This document shows, piece after piece, positions 5,027 through 5,066 of a stretch of 5,066 nt of DNA (positions are counted from its first letter, which is position 1; each line of letters opens with the position of its first letter). Source of the stretch: Acetobacteraceae bacterium (GTDB taxonomy: Bacteria; Pseudomonadota; Alphaproteobacteria; Acetobacterales; Acetobacteraceae); NCBI GenBank assembly GCA_027311485.1, contig DAICYU010000324.1:1-5066 (forward strand), written 5' to 3'. Under the pieces are notes generated by a model. The model was not told the origin of the DNA. It ran no database searches and worked only from the letters and a program-made list of their open reading frames with translations. The position numbers were made by a program, and so were the translations under genes.

Positions 5027-5066
5027 ATGGCGGGAAAAGCACACACCTATGTGGTTCGGGGGCACC
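5027..5066 (+). CDS. Possible start of a downstream gene, cut by window edge
   Basis: An ATG at 5027, 12 bp after the transglycosylase stop, opens a frame (MAGKAHTYVV...) that runs off the window. A second ATG at 5049, in another frame and preceded by GGGAAAAG, is an equal candidate. Neither can be identified from so few codons, and this stretch may be non-coding. Confidence 0.18.
   Translation, partial: MAGKAHTYVVRGH

Noticed and set aside
4460..5065. Long minus-strand open frame opposite the transglycosylase
   Set aside because: It is a GC-driven antisense shadow of a well-supported gene with no recognisable domain.

Overview
This is a GC-rich window from what looks like an alphaproteobacterial chromosome. 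Acetobacteraceae or a close relative is my best guess, from the overall protein style (Pro/Ala-rich secreted proteins, the transglycosylase subtype, a DUF3551-like protein). That is recognition, not a search result. I see no tRNA, rRNA, CRISPR array, insertion sequence or phage gene.

Layout. A plus-strand Pro-rich protein with a helical C-terminal domain enters from the left edge and ends at 866. A 188-bp gap (867-1054) follows; it holds a near-consensus sigma-54 promoter at 949-964 and several CGTCACG-type motifs. This gap leads into a plus-strand outer-membrane polysaccharide export (OPX/Wza-type) lipoprotein at 1055-1885. A perfect 13-bp hairpin at 1891-1919 lies between that gene and a convergent minus-strand gene (1953-2327) for a small secreted Cys-rich protein made of two copies of a DUF3551-like module. 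A short plus-strand gene of unknown function (2461-2757) ends 3 bp from the end of a minus-strand sigma-54 activator gene (2761-3945). That activator has a complete AAA+ domain and a Fis-type helix-turn-helix but no receiver domain. A 265-bp gap (3946-4210) separates it from a divergent plus-strand secreted lytic transglycosylase (4211-5014) with short peptide repeats at its C-terminus. The last 52 bp may hold the start of a further gene.

How the parts may work together. The best candidate for a connected system is a local sigma-54 circuit: the activator may drive the export lipoprotein from the promoter at 949-964. The heptamer CGTCACG/CGTGACG, which I could find only in the gap upstream of the export gene and just upstream of the activator gene, may be the activator's binding site and would also imply autoregulation. 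This resembles VpsR-type control of exopolysaccharide in outline. The secreted transglycosylase and the small secreted proteins fit a cell-envelope theme, but nothing in the sequence directly ties them to export.
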